Part shown: positions 1-8,749 of the stretch, in pieces
How the letters are laid out: each line of letters begins with the position of its first letter
Numbering within the stretch: position 1 is the first letter of the stretch
NCBI GenBank assembly: GCA_046160825.1
Contig: JBJXHC010000033.1
Span: 1 to 34,802 of the forward strand
DNA: 34,802 nt
Direction of reading: 5' to 3'
Origin: JBJXHC01 sp046160825
Lineage (GTDB): Bacteria; Bacteroidota; Ignavibacteria; UBA10030; UBA6906
Made by a program: the position numbers and the translations under genes
Notes under the pieces: generated by a model
Database searches by the model: none
What the model was told of the DNA's origin: nothing
The model's input: the letters and a program-made list of their open reading frames with translations, nothing else

Positions 1-806
1 ACCCAATTCCACACCTGGCCGTCCTGAAAGTCCGTTGCCATAACGCCGGTAGTAATCCTGACAAAATCCGGCAACCCTGTTTCGATGAGCATGTTCTTGT
101 AGAGAAAATCCGGGGCGGTCGTGGAAACAGGGCCGGCTCCGATGAAATAGTCCATGTCACCGTCAAGATCAAAATCGGACCACGTTCCCACGGTATACGA
201 ACTGAGACCGGTGACGATCGGGCTGCTGGTGATCCGGGTGAATGAAAAGCCAGGGGGGCCGTTGTTCAGCAACAGCTGGTTTGTGATGGCAGTCCCAGGC
301 ACGAAGTTGGCCGGGTGCGTGATTGCCAGATCGACGTAGCCGTCATTGTTGTAGTCGGCCCATGCACACGCCCACCCGCGGTTTCCCAGACTATCGCCGA
401 TTGCGCCGGAGGTTATTTTTGTGAACGCTCCCACGCCGTCATTTCGAAAGAGAAACGAAGGCGCACTGGCGATAAAACAGTCCGGATCGCCGTCATTGTC
501 ATAATCCGCCCAACTGTTGCCGTTGCCGAGGTTGACCGGTTGGCCTGCCCCAAGATTCGTCGCAAGAGTGACAAACGTCCCACCACCGTCGTTCCTATAG
601 AGCAACGCGTTGTTTGCGAACAGGTCCAGATCCCCGTCGCCGTCAAAATCAACCCAGCTTGCGCCGGAGTACTGTTCCGGTCCGGTATCAGTGGCGATCG
701 GATTCGCCGGGTCTGTAACCTCGACGAAAGTTTGGGCGATTGCGCCGGTGCAGAGGGCCAACCATATCAGGACGATCATCCCTGTCCGGCATTGCAACTT
801 GTTCAT
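1..806 (-). CDS. Secreted FG-GAP/VCBS repeat protein, C-terminus cut by window edge
   Basis: The frame is open from the ATG at 806 to the left edge, about 268 codons, so the C-terminus lies outside the window. A typical signal peptide (residues 1-25, ending GAIAQ) is followed by repeated units with Asp/Asn-Gly calcium-loop motifs such as DFDGDGDLD, DYDNDGD and DYNNDGYVD. This is the FG-GAP/VCBS beta-propeller pattern of exported proteins. It is a close paralogue of the product of 5076-6902: both share the ITDPANPI/VTDPANPI start after the signal, RGWACAWADY and DGQVWNW. By analogy the missing part probably carries an ASPIC/UnbV domain and a T9SS sorting domain. The gene starts 9 bases after the 816-1331 stop, so the two are likely co-transcribed. 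Function beyond surface or extracellular binding is unknown. Confidence 0.88.
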   Translation of the reverse strand, partial: MNKLQCRTGMIVLIWLALCTGAIAQTFVEVTDPANPIATDTGPEQYSGASWVDFDGDGDLDLFANNALLYRNDGGGTFVTLATNLGAGQPVNLGNGNSWADYDNDGDPDCFIASAPSFLFRNDGVGAFTKITSGAIGDSLGNRGWACAWADYNNDGYVDLAITHPANFVPGTAITNQLLLNNGPPGFSFTRITSSPIVTGLSSYTVGTWSDFDLDGDMDYFIGAGPVSTTAPDFLYKNMLIETGLPDFVRITTGVMATDFQDGQVWNW

Positions 807-815
807 TCTTCCTCC

Positions 816-1331
816 TTATTCAACTTTCGTATATCTGATATGCCAGAGCAGTTTCCATGTGGCGCCATCGTCATCGGACCGTTCCCAATTCCAGTCGAAG
901 GCATCCTTCCGGATGTTGTACCAGCGCATGCGTTGGTGGAACTCTTTCCCTCCTCTACGCGCAACACGCAGCAATGTCATGGTCTCGTCATTGAACTCTC
1001 CGATAAAATCCAGGTAGCTGCCGCTGTTGTCGACCCATGTCTGCAGCCATTTGTTTCTCGTCGTGTCGAACACGGAGTAACTCATACCTTCGAATCCCGT
1101 GTTGGGGTCCTTGAACGACTCGTGCACAACACATCCTCCAAGGGTTTTCGTGACGGTATTTGTGCCGCGCATCTCCACTCCATCTTGTCCGTCCCAACTC
1201 ACCTGCCACTTCCCGATCCAGAAGTCAAATTGGCTAGACCCGGGCGAAGTGCAGTTCCCTTCCGGCTCGGCACACACCACCAAGGACAGTGAGGTCACCA
1301 CAAACACAATTATAACATTGAAGCGTACCAT
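816..1331 (-). CDS. Secreted DUF1579-like protein
   Basis: 171 residues with an N-terminal signal peptide (about residues 1-21, hydrophobic IIVFVVTSLSLVV ending at CAEP). The mature start FDFWIGKW is typical of DUF1579-like, lipocalin-type small domains, which usually begin with a FDFWxGxW motif and form one beta-rich domain of about 150 residues. The region is rich in Trp and ends shortly after a second WNWERSDD-type strand. An AAGGAAAGAG Shine-Dalgarno sits just upstream of ATG 1331. It lies 37 bases downstream of the 1369-3069 gene and 9 bases before the truncated FG-GAP gene, in the same orientation. The ligand or enzyme activity is unknown; family assignment rests on the N-terminal motif and size only. 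Confidence 0.75.
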   Translation of the reverse strand: MVRFNVIIVFVVTSLSLVVCAEPEGNCTSPGSSQFDFWIGKWQVSWDGQDGVEMRGTNTVTKTLGGCVVHESFKDPNTGFEGMSYSVFDTTRNKWLQTWVDNSGSYLDFIGEFNDETMTLLRVARRGGKEFHQRMRWYNIRKDAFDWNWERSDDDGATWKLLWHIRYTKVE

Positions 1332-1368
1332 AACTCTTTCCTTCTCAAGTGATCAATCCGGGCTGCCG

Positions 1369-3069
1369 CTATCGTGCAAGCACGGCCTTTACCGTTTGTA
1401 TAAAACCGTTGGCCTTCGCCCGGACATAGTACGTGCCGGACGCAACCGCCAGTCCATTCCTGTTCAGTCCATCCCATGCTATGGAGTAGACACCCGGTTC
1501 CACCTCCGCATCAACGAGGCGCCGGATTTCCTGACCAAGTTGATTGTGAACTGTCAGCACAAGATGTGATCGAGTCCAAAGTTCGTACTTGAACGTTGTC
1601 AGTGGATTGAACGGATTGGGATAGTTCTGTTCCAGGCTGAACGCAACGGGTTGATTGTTTGTCGTACCGGCCGCTGTTGACCCTGACCCCATGTAAACGA
1701 AAGTGAACGAATCAACACTTGCGGTTGTATTCCACTCATCGCGCGCTGTCACCTTCCAGCCGTACGTTTGTCCACCCTGGAGGACAGCGACATTGGAATA
1801 CAACGAAAGGCTGTCCGTGACTTTCCAGCTCGTATCAACGCCGGACCCTTTCAGCTGTACTTCGTACCAGTGGGGATCGTTGTTCATATCAGCGGTCCTG
1901 GTCCATCGAAACACTATCGACGGTGCAGAATCAACGGTATCGGCATCGAGCGGCTCGAGTAAATAAACCGGAACACGCGCCGAAAGCTCACTGAATCGGA
2001 ATATCCAGAGTCCGGTCTGCATATCACCAACAATAATTTTGCCTGATGGAAAATATGGATATGATTCCCAGGCAAGATCTGCGGCCGAAGTGCGGTACCC
2101 GGCAGCAAGAACAGGCGAGACGGGATTGCTGATATCTGCAATTTGTAGCCCATAGCCCTGATACCATGAGCAATACGCAAAATCTCCGCGGATATGAACA
2201 TTATGTACGGTGGATACCGGATTAATCGTGAACGTTGCACTTGTAGCGGTTGGAATCGAAGGGAGATTGCCGATATCCCACACCTTGACATTCAATTGCG
2301 GGTGCGACCTTTCATCGGTCGTAAGAACATACTGTCGATCCTTCGTTACCGCTGCGTTGTGCGTTCCGGAATTCGGGTATGCGATACGCCCGATCATTTG
2401 AATGCTTCCTTTATTTCTTGCATCCGCAATAATCAGCCCGCCGCCTGCTTGAATTGCAGAAGCATAGATTGTATCGCGCAAGACGAAGCTATCGTGAATG
2501 TACATCGGCTGGTACTCACCAACGAATTGCGGGTTCAGAGGGTCATTCCGAAGATCAAAGATCAGTATTCCTCCTGGCGACCAATTTGCACAGCCATTCA
2601 GATACATAAATCCGTCGCTGATCGTAATCGTGAATGATCGATTAATATTCCTGGCGCCATTGGCGTATGAAAACGTTGTTACGAGAGATGCCGTATCGGG
2701 CAACCGCGAGAGATCAATAATCTGGACTCCCGTTCCGGAAACCGCGTCTGTCACCACATAAGCGTAGTGCCTATAGGTTTTCATTTCACGCCACGTGTTG
2801 TTTGGACCGACAATGTGGGTGACGACACGGGGGTTCGTGTGGTCAGTTATGTCAACGATCGACGTGCCTCCGGAAATGCTTCCGCTTCCCGAGCCGGCGA
2901 TGCCCACAAGTGCATACTCCCGACCGTTCGGCGCTGTATATCCCCACAACGAGGAAAGAGCGGTGCCTGGTCTGGGATGAATGTTTCGCAATGTGTCCAA
3001 TTGTGGTTGAGCAAAAGCATTTGCGCAAAGGGACACAAGCGCGAGCAATCCTAAGGCGGTTCGTTTCAT
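1369..3069 (-). CDS. Choice-of-anchor B-like secreted protein with T9SS sorting domain
   Basis: 566 residues. I place the start at ATG 3069 because MKRTALGLLALVSLCANAFA is a clean signal peptide; an open frame continues upstream to 3282 but encodes nothing recognisable. The body has beta-propeller-like repeats of the LVIVD/choice-of-anchor B kind (WGYTAPNGREYALVG, GGTSIVDITDHTNPR, GVQIIDLSRLPD, LQIADISNPVSPVL). A fibronectin-III-like stretch follows (from about VPVYLLEPLDADTVDSAPSI). The last 80-90 residues form a T9SS type A sorting domain with NYPNPFNP and a closing GTYYVRAKANG strand. Proteins of this class are exported and anchored or released through T9SS. It lies between the FG-GAP paralogues, 217 bases downstream of the 3287-5041 gene. 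Substrate is unknown. Confidence 0.85.
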   Translation of the reverse strand: MKRTALGLLALVSLCANAFAQPQLDTLRNIHPRPGTALSSLWGYTAPNGREYALVGIAGSGSGSISGGTSIVDITDHTNPRVVTHIVGPNNTWREMKTYRHYAYVVTDAVSGTGVQIIDLSRLPDTASLVTTFSYANGARNINRSFTITISDGFMYLNGCANWSPGGILIFDLRNDPLNPQFVGEYQPMYIHDSFVLRDTIYASAIQAGGGLIIADARNKGSIQMIGRIAYPNSGTHNAAVTKDRQYVLTTDERSHPQLNVKVWDIGNLPSIPTATSATFTINPVSTVHNVHIRGDFAYCSWYQGYGLQIADISNPVSPVLAAGYRTSAADLAWESYPYFPSGKIIVGDMQTGLWIFRFSELSARVPVYLLEPLDADTVDSAPSIVFRWTRTADMNNDPHWYEVQLKGSGVDTSWKVTDSLSLYSNVAVLQGGQTYGWKVTARDEWNTTASVDSFTFVYMGSGSTAAGTTNNQPVAFSLEQNYPNPFNPLTTFKYELWTRSHLVLTVHNQLGQEIRRLVDAEVEPGVYSIAWDGLNRNGLAVASGTYYVRAKANGFIQTVKAVLAR

Positions 3070-3286
3070 ATCACCATCTTCTTGTAGTTGAACCCGACCC
3101 TGTTGTGATTTGTACTTTCCTGCCTGAATGCAAGGTTCGAGTTCGTGTCTGTTACGGATGTTCTGTGTGATCGCATTCGTTGCCAGAAGATGAATGCCCG
3201 GCGCAGCCGCTATGATCCACCATCCACAATCATAGCGACTGCAACTCCGCGCATGGCGGAAGTTCTCGCCGGGTATTCCCACACAA

Positions 3287-5041
3287 CTACTTTATCAGCA
3301 GCATTTGCTTTGTTTGAGTGAAGTTTCCAACGGTAAGTCTGTAGAGATAGACACCGCTTCCCCATTCCGACGCATCAACATTTACACTATGCCCACCAGC
3401 TTCCCTGACGGATTGAATAAGCGTGGCCACGTCACGCCCGAGGATGTCAAATACTTTCAATGAGACATTCTCACGAGTTGGAACTGTGAGTGAGATTGTT
3501 GTCACCGGATTGAATGGATTGGGATAGTTTTGGTGGAGCATGAACCCTGTTGGCATCACGAGAGAACCTCGCCCCACGTTTGTTGGCCCTACTCCTTCCT
3601 CAAACATGATATTTTGATTCGTTGCCAGGTTTACAAACGTCTCTGTTGCCCCAGATTGCCACTCAAGCCTGACTGAATCAATGATGTTCGCGTCACCAAG
3701 GCCAAAATGCAAAGAGAGCGTCTGACTATTGTAACCGGATTGTGCCGACAGTTCCTGCGTTTGCCAACGCACGATACCACCGACGTTTGAGCGCACCCGC
3801 ACTTTAGTCCCTATGCCGGACCTGTTCGTTGCACCAACACACGTGATGTTCACCCACGAATTGCTGTTACCATTGTTCAGATACAGAAAGTTCTGCCGTC
3901 CCAACCGGTTTGCGACGAAGAGGTCGAGGCTTCCGTTGTTGTCGAAGTCGGCGGCGGCGCAACCGAACGATGCCCCACCGTCATTGACAATAGCGCCCAC
4001 GGTGACTTTCGAGAAGCCGTACCCCGGCGGGCCGCTGTTGAGATACATTGCGTTGTTCTGGCCATCGTTACAGACGAACAAATCAAGATCACCGTCATTA
4101 TCAACATCTCCCCACACACTTCCAACGGAAAAACCGCCATCGTTCGAGACGACGCCTGTGTCCATGCGGGTGAGTGCATACCCCGGAGGCCCGCTGTTCC
4201 GATACAGAAGATTGTTCTGGCCAAGGTAGTTTGCAACGAAGAGGTCCGGGTCTCCATCATTATCGTAGTCACCCCAACTCGCACCAAGTGTTGATCGGGC
4301 ATCGGCAAATGTGCTCTTTGCAAATGTTCCATTTCCACCATTCGTAAACAGGAAATCGTTCTGATTTCCGGCGTTGCCTATGAAGAGATCGGGCTTCCGG
4401 TCGTTGTTGTAATCAGCCCAAACACCTACAATCGAAAAGGTTGTTCCATCGAGAACGATATCGCCCGTATCCGGCCGGGCAAAAGTGTACGCAGGCGGTC
4501 CGGAGTTGTAGTACAGATAATTGTTCGATTGAAAGTTCACGACAAAAAGATCAAGGGCGCCGTCACCGTTTACATCAACCCATGAGCTGCTATTGGAATT
4601 TGCCATGTCCGTCGCAGGTGCGCCAGTCGTGACCTTCGTGAACACCGTATCGCCATTTCCCCGGTAAAAGAAATTGCCGAACGGCGTTGTAAATTGCCGG
4701 TTAGTGACAAACACATCATGCTTCCCATCGTTGTTGTAGTCGCCCCATGTTCCGCCAATCGAAGTGCCTCCATCGTTCACAATGGCTCCTCCTATCACCT
4801 TGATGAAGTTGCCATTTCGATTGTTCAGATACAATGAATTGTTCATGCTCGTGTCGTTACCGTTTGCAACGAACAAATCGAGAAAGCCATCGTTGTTGAA
4901 ATCAGCCCACGAACCGCCGCCGCTGTTGAATCGGTCGCTGACTATTGGATTAGTAGGATCTGTCACTCTGGTGAACATCTGCGCATCGGCATTCAGGCGC
5001 AGAAAGAAACACACGAGGAACAACGAGGAAAGTCTTGTCAT
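3287..5041 (-). CDS. FG-GAP/VCBS repeat, ASPIC/UnbV domain protein with T9SS sorting domain
   Basis: 584 residues with a signal peptide (residues 1-20, ending NADAQ). At least six FG-GAP/VCBS units follow, each with a DFNNDGFLD, DYNNDGKHD or DVDNDGDLD loop, and each followed by FVAN/FVCN plus a YLNSGPPGY-type segment. Around residues 395-480 is an ASPIC/UnbV-type domain (NRSGIGTKVRV, GLGDANIIDSVRLEWQSG). The last 85 residues are a T9SS sorting domain (NYPNPFNPVTT, SLKVFDILGRDV, GVYLYRLTVGNFTQTKQMLL). ATG 5041 has an AAGGAA Shine-Dalgarno. It is 34 bases downstream of the 5076-6902 paralogue, so the pair is very likely one transcript. It is expected to be secreted and calcium-binding; no enzymatic residues are evident. 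Confidence 0.92.
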   Translation of the reverse strand: MTRLSSLFLVCFFLRLNADAQMFTRVTDPTNPIVSDRFNSGGGSWADFNNDGFLDLFVANGNDTSMNNSLYLNNRNGNFIKVIGGAIVNDGGTSIGGTWGDYNNDGKHDVFVTNRQFTTPFGNFFYRGNGDTVFTKVTTGAPATDMANSNSSSWVDVNGDGALDLFVVNFQSNNYLYYNSGPPAYTFARPDTGDIVLDGTTFSIVGVWADYNNDRKPDLFIGNAGNQNDFLFTNGGNGTFAKSTFADARSTLGASWGDYDNDGDPDLFVANYLGQNNLLYRNSGPPGYALTRMDTGVVSNDGGFSVGSVWGDVDNDGDLDLFVCNDGQNNAMYLNSGPPGYGFSKVTVGAIVNDGGASFGCAAADFDNNGSLDLFVANRLGRQNFLYLNNGNSNSWVNITCVGATNRSGIGTKVRVRSNVGGIVRWQTQELSAQSGYNSQTLSLHFGLGDANIIDSVRLEWQSGATETFVNLATNQNIMFEEGVGPTNVGRGSLVMPTGFMLHQNYPNPFNPVTTISLTVPTRENVSLKVFDILGRDVATLIQSVREAGGHSVNVDASEWGSGVYLYRLTVGNFTQTKQMLLIK

Positions 5042-5075
5042 GGGTACAGTTCCTTACTGTGGCGAACTGGGGTCG

Positions 5076-6902
5076 TTATTTTATCAGGAGCATGTGTTTC
5101 GTTTGAGTACGGCTCCCGGCAGTAAGCCTGTAGAAGTACATTCCGGTTCCCCATTCAGACGCATCAATATGTACGCTGTGTTCACCAGCTTCTTTAACAG
5201 AGTGAATGGCCGTAGCCACTTCACGTCCGAGGATGTCGAACACCTTCAGGGAAACCTGTTGTGTGGTTGCAATTGCAAACGCAATCGTCGTCGTCGGATT
5301 AAATGGATTCGGATAATTTTGGTGAAGGACGAACGCAGCCGGAGCCATATTCCCCTCTTCTTCAACTGCAACAAGCACAGGATTCTGCCCTTCGGTGAGA
5401 GTGTAGAAGTGATTAATGGCAAGATCTGTGAACGACTGCACCGCACCGCGAGGCCACCGCACGATCAGCGTATCAATGACCGTTGCATTGCCGAATCCAA
5501 AATGGACATTCAACATGTTGGCGCCGCTGAAACTATTCTGTGCTGATACATCCCGTCGTAACCACATACTCACTCCGTTGATGCGCACTTTTGCCGACAC
5601 CTTCGCGCCAATCGCTGACCTGTTCGCCTGCACACCAATGAATTTGAGATTTATCCACCCATTTCCCGGCGGCGAGTCGTTGCGATAGAGTCCTCGGGCT
5701 GCCCCCGGACCATCAATGAACATGTCCAAGTCGCCATCGTTGTCATAGTCACCTGCCGTTGCTCCACAATGGCGCAGAGTTCCTGCTACAACTGCTCCTG
5801 TATCAATGCGTGTGAATGTGCCGTTTCCATTGTTCTTGTAATGCCTGTTGGGCGAACCGGCATCATTTGTTACGATCACGTCAAGGTCGCCGTCGTTATC
5901 AAAATCCCCCCATGAGTTGGCAAGGGAGAAGTCCGCATCGGTGGCTATGGATCCAACCTGAGCAAATGTCATTCTCGTATACGCTCCGCCATCGTTACGG
6001 TACAAATTGTTCGCCCTTCCCACAGCTCCGCCGTTCCCGGAATAGTTCGTGAGGAACGCGTCGAGGTCGCCGTCGTTATCGTAGTCAATCCAATTCCACA
6101 CTTGCCCATCAACAAGGTCGGTGGCAATTGGAGATGTGGTAATGCGGGTGAAGAATGCAACATTTGTCTCCGTCAACATATTCTTGTAGAGGAAATCAAC
6201 CGCAGGAACTCCTGTTGCAGGCCCGGTTCCGATGAACAAATCCATGTCGCCGTCGTTGTCGTAATCGGACCACGTCGCGACAGTGAACGGTGCCGTGCCG
6301 GTCACAACAACACCGGTATCAATACGAGTGAATGTGTAATCAGGAGGTCCGTCGTTGTGAAAGAGATGATTCGGCGTATCCGGGTCCGGAGGCAGAAAGC
6401 CCGCGGGATGTGTTATGACGAGATCAAGATACCCGTCGTTGTCATAGTCGGCCCATGCGCACGCCCAGCCGCGCGATGCGAAGCTATCAGCCACAGCGCC
6501 TGTACGGATCCGCGTAAATGCCTCTGTTCCGTCATTGCGATACAATACCGATCGACCGCCTGAGAAGTAGCAGTCTATTGCCCCATCGTTATTGTAATCG
6601 CCCCAGCTATTTCCGCTGCCAAGTGCTTGTGTTAACCCGCTACCTATTCCATGTGACAGCAACTTTGTAAAGTTCCCTCCGCCATTGTTGCGATACAGAA
6701 AGGATCGATTGACAAATAGATCAAGCCACCCGTCGCTGTTGAAGTCTATCCAGCTTGCCCCGACGTAACCGTTCGATCCGGGGTCGGTGACGATTGGATT
6801 GGCCGGGTCAGTGATGCGTGTAAACGGCTGGCCGAGTACAGACCTGAAACAACACACCTGGATTATGGTGATGCAGACAAGAATCGTGGGTCCGGATCTC
6901 AT
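5076..6902 (-). CDS. FG-GAP/VCBS repeat, ASPIC/UnbV domain protein with T9SS sorting domain
   Basis: 608 residues with a signal peptide (residues 1-24, ending VLGQ). FG-GAP/VCBS units follow with DFNSDGWLD, DYDNDGYLD, DYDNDGDMD, DFDNDGDLD and similar calcium loops. An ASPIC/UnbV-type domain (NRSAIGAKVSAKV, GFGNATVIDTLIVRWPRG) precedes a C-terminal T9SS sorting domain (NYPNPFNPTTT, GMYFYRLTAGSRTQTKHMLLI). ATG 6902 is preceded by AAGGAG six bases upstream. It is the first gene of the secreted-protein cluster and carries the shared operator/-10 module upstream (6952-6997), so the whole run down to position 1 may be driven from here. It is the nearest paralogue of the truncated gene at 1-806, which points to tandem duplication. 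Confidence 0.92.
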   Translation of the reverse strand: MRSGPTILVCITIIQVCCFRSVLGQPFTRITDPANPIVTDPGSNGYVGASWIDFNSDGWLDLFVNRSFLYRNNGGGNFTKLLSHGIGSGLTQALGSGNSWGDYNNDGAIDCYFSGGRSVLYRNDGTEAFTRIRTGAVADSFASRGWACAWADYDNDGYLDLVITHPAGFLPPDPDTPNHLFHNDGPPDYTFTRIDTGVVVTGTAPFTVATWSDYDNDGDMDLFIGTGPATGVPAVDFLYKNMLTETNVAFFTRITTSPIATDLVDGQVWNWIDYDNDGDLDAFLTNYSGNGGAVGRANNLYRNDGGAYTRMTFAQVGSIATDADFSLANSWGDFDNDGDLDVIVTNDAGSPNRHYKNNGNGTFTRIDTGAVVAGTLRHCGATAGDYDNDGDLDMFIDGPGAARGLYRNDSPPGNGWINLKFIGVQANRSAIGAKVSAKVRINGVSMWLRRDVSAQNSFSGANMLNVHFGFGNATVIDTLIVRWPRGAVQSFTDLAINHFYTLTEGQNPVLVAVEEEGNMAPAAFVLHQNYPNPFNPTTTIAFAIATTQQVSLKVFDILGREVATAIHSVKEAGEHSVHIDASEWGTGMYFYRLTAGSRTQTKHMLLIK

Positions 6903-6951
6903 GTGGTTCTCCTTGAATTGTATCGTTCGTCCCGCAAGCGAAACTCAAAGA

Positions 6952-6997
6952 AGTATACAGGGGAGCGGGGAGATTAGTTATCCCCCTGAATGGGGGA
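6952..6997 (-). promoter_or_regulatory. Operator/-10 promoter module for the FG-GAP cluster
   Basis: A perfect inverted repeat, TCCCCC-N5-GGGGGA, occupies 6981-6997. Reading on the minus strand, 23 bases separate its inner edge from a TATACT -10 element at 6957-6952, which predicts transcription starting near 6945, about 43 bases before ATG 6902. The same operator and the same 23-base spacing recur at 8690-8735 and 12593-12638. There is no -35 box, as expected for an activator-dependent promoter with the site centred near -44. The regulator is inferred to be the response regulator at 11917-12546. Confidence 0.7.
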
Positions 6998-7156
6998 TTT
7001 CGCTACCGAGAATGCATAGTTGGGATACGCCCGGTAAGCCATTGCCAACACAGAAGAAGGGAAGGGAAGCCGTTTTGGGGTGTAACTCCTCCGATTGCAA
7101 TTACGACCGGTTTGGACCCTGGCATGGCCATCAGACATAACAACAAGGGAGAAGTT

Positions 7157-8659
7157 TCATCGCATACCTGTAATCAATTTGACGATGTTCTTTCTAAGGT
7201 CATCATACGCCCCATTGTCCTGATTGCAGAACATTATGAGTGTAATATCTTCAGACGGAAAGTATCTGAACTCAGAGTTGACACCGCCAGCAATCCCTCC
7301 GTGGCCAAAAGACCTCACACGACCTTCGGATGATAGTTCGAAGCCGTAGCCATATTCAACTTCGGCCCGAAGCCCGCTTGTTTTTGATGTCGTTAGCATC
7401 TTCAACACTTCAGATGAGAGGATTTTCTCCGCCACGAGCCCGCGGGAGAATTTCAGCATATCGTGTGTCGTAGAGTAGCCACCGCCAGCAGACGTACCAC
7501 GCGGTCCGTGATCTGCAGTCTCCCATCCCTTATGTCCTTTTCTTAAAGGAGCTGCCAGATTCGATTCAGAACCATCGCGTTTGTATGAATCTGACGCTGT
7601 CATACCGAGGGGTTCGTAAATGTGTTTCCGAACGTAGGTGTAATAATCCACCTGACTGGTCTTTTCGACGATGAGACCCGCGAGGATGAAATTGGAATTG
7701 CTGTAACTGAACTCGCTGCCAGGTTCGAACGCAGTACCGACTTTATACACCCACGGCAACATCTGTTTCACATCGTCGATGTGTTTCCGGTTCTCCTCGT
7801 ACTCATCCGTCCAGTATTCTTTGACTCCGGACGTGTGCGACAGCAGGTGATGAACTGTTACCTTCTTTGAAAATTCCGGGTCGGGGAAATCAGGAAAGAA
7901 CTTGCTGAGTGGGTCAGCGTACCTGAGTTTACCCTTCTCAACGAGTTGCGCAATGGCAATGGCGGTGAACATCTTGTTGCCGCTGCCCAGATTGAAGCGC
8001 GTATTCCGAGTAGTCTTGATGCTTCGTTTGGCATCGGCAAAACCATAGTATCGTTCATAGAAAGGGGTGTTGCCCCTGGCGAGCATGACGCTTCCGGAGA
8101 GGTCGTTTTCCTTAACTAACTTGTCAATGTACTTACCGAGCCAATCCAGAGTGTGTGGATCGGTAATCGTGCCGTTCGGCAAATAGACCGGCTCTGCGAC
8201 GTCGGCTATGAAAACAAGATCTTTGATTTTGTATGGCGGGTTTTCTTCGAGACGAAACTGAAAGTCTTTCCAGTCTTTTGCGTTCTTCGACCTGCCATAG
8301 ACATGAAGGGAGTAACTCAACGTCCCTCCTATGCTAAATCCCACGACTTCCGAATGGTGATACTCCAGTTCTCCGAGGGTTTTGGACAGTCGATCCATCT
8401 GACCCATAATTCTAGCTTCGCCTATGTTCTGGAGAGTTATCTGCGCGAAAACCTCTTGAATCGCATTCTTGTAGCTGGCCACCGTACCAGCGTTAAGCGC
8501 ATGGAGGTAGATTGCCCCATAATTCTCAATCCGTTCGCGGTCAGCCTGTGAGAAAGATCCTCCCGTCTGAGATTCCACGGCCATTAGTTCGACACAATTG
8601 ACACATAGTAACACAAGCCACAATGAGTTACTCCCAATCAGTCTTCTGTTTTGCGGCAT
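7157..8659 (-). CDS. Exported serine hydrolase, class C beta-lactamase family
   Basis: 500 residues from ATG 8659, chosen over an in-frame GTG at 8674 because CAGGAAATCACC gives a Shine-Dalgarno at proper distance. An N-terminal hydrophobic segment (residues about 10-28) looks like a signal peptide. The region before about residue 155 resembles a small SnoaL/NTF2-like or accessory domain but I cannot name it. From there the PF00144 beta-lactamase/penicillin-binding fold shows all three catalytic motifs: SxxK as SGNK, YxN as YSNSN and the HGG triad variant in GHGGIAGG. Such proteins are often peptidases or esterases rather than true antibiotic-degrading enzymes. It lies 90 bases downstream of the sensor kinase gene and has its own copy of the shared operator. 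Confidence 0.9.
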   Translation of the reverse strand: MPQNRRLIGSNSLWLVLLCVNCVELMAVESQTGGSFSQADRERIENYGAIYLHALNAGTVASYKNAIQEVFAQITLQNIGEARIMGQMDRLSKTLGELEYHHSEVVGFSIGGTLSYSLHVYGRSKNAKDWKDFQFRLEENPPYKIKDLVFIADVAEPVYLPNGTITDPHTLDWLGKYIDKLVKENDLSGSVMLARGNTPFYERYYGFADAKRSIKTTRNTRFNLGSGNKMFTAIAIAQLVEKGKLRYADPLSKFFPDFPDPEFSKKVTVHHLLSHTSGVKEYWTDEYEENRKHIDDVKQMLPWVYKVGTAFEPGSEFSYSNSNFILAGLIVEKTSQVDYYTYVRKHIYEPLGMTASDSYKRDGSESNLAAPLRKGHKGWETADHGPRGTSAGGGYSTTHDMLKFSRGLVAEKILSSEVLKMLTTSKTSGLRAEVEYGYGFELSSEGRVRSFGHGGIAGGVNSEFRYFPSEDITLIMFCNQDNGAYDDLRKNIVKLITGMR

Positions 8660-8689
8660 GGTGATTTCCTGCACTGGTGATTGATACGC

Positions 8690-8735
8690 GGTATACGAAA
8701 GTGTCGGATTGAGAGTTCTCCCCCAATCCGGGTGA
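8690..8735 (-). promoter_or_regulatory. Operator/-10 promoter module for the serine hydrolase
   Basis: TCCCCC-N5-GGGTGA at 8719-8735, then on the minus strand 23 bases and a TATACC -10 element at 8695-8690. The predicted start near 8683 leaves a leader of about 24 bases before ATG 8659. One half-site differs by a single base from the perfect dyad at 6981-6997. It lies in the 90-base gap after the kinase gene, so the hydrolase can be transcribed separately from the regulator/kinase operon. Confidence 0.7.
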
Positions 8736-8749
8736 TTCGAATGGGCAAA

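Noticed and set aside
315..1292. 325-codon open frame on the plus strand
   Set aside because: It lies opposite two well-supported minus-strand genes (1-806 and 816-1331) with signal peptides and domain motifs, and its translation looks like antisense sequence.
3070..3282. N-terminal extension of the choice-of-anchor B protein
   Set aside because: The extension has no recognisable sequence and precedes a clean signal peptide that must be at the N-terminus for export.
6980..6998. Perfect GC-rich dyad as a terminator of the serine hydrolase gene
   Set aside because: No T-tract follows on the minus strand, it lies about 160 bases past the stop, and the same dyad with the same spacing to a -10 box occurs upstream of two other genes.
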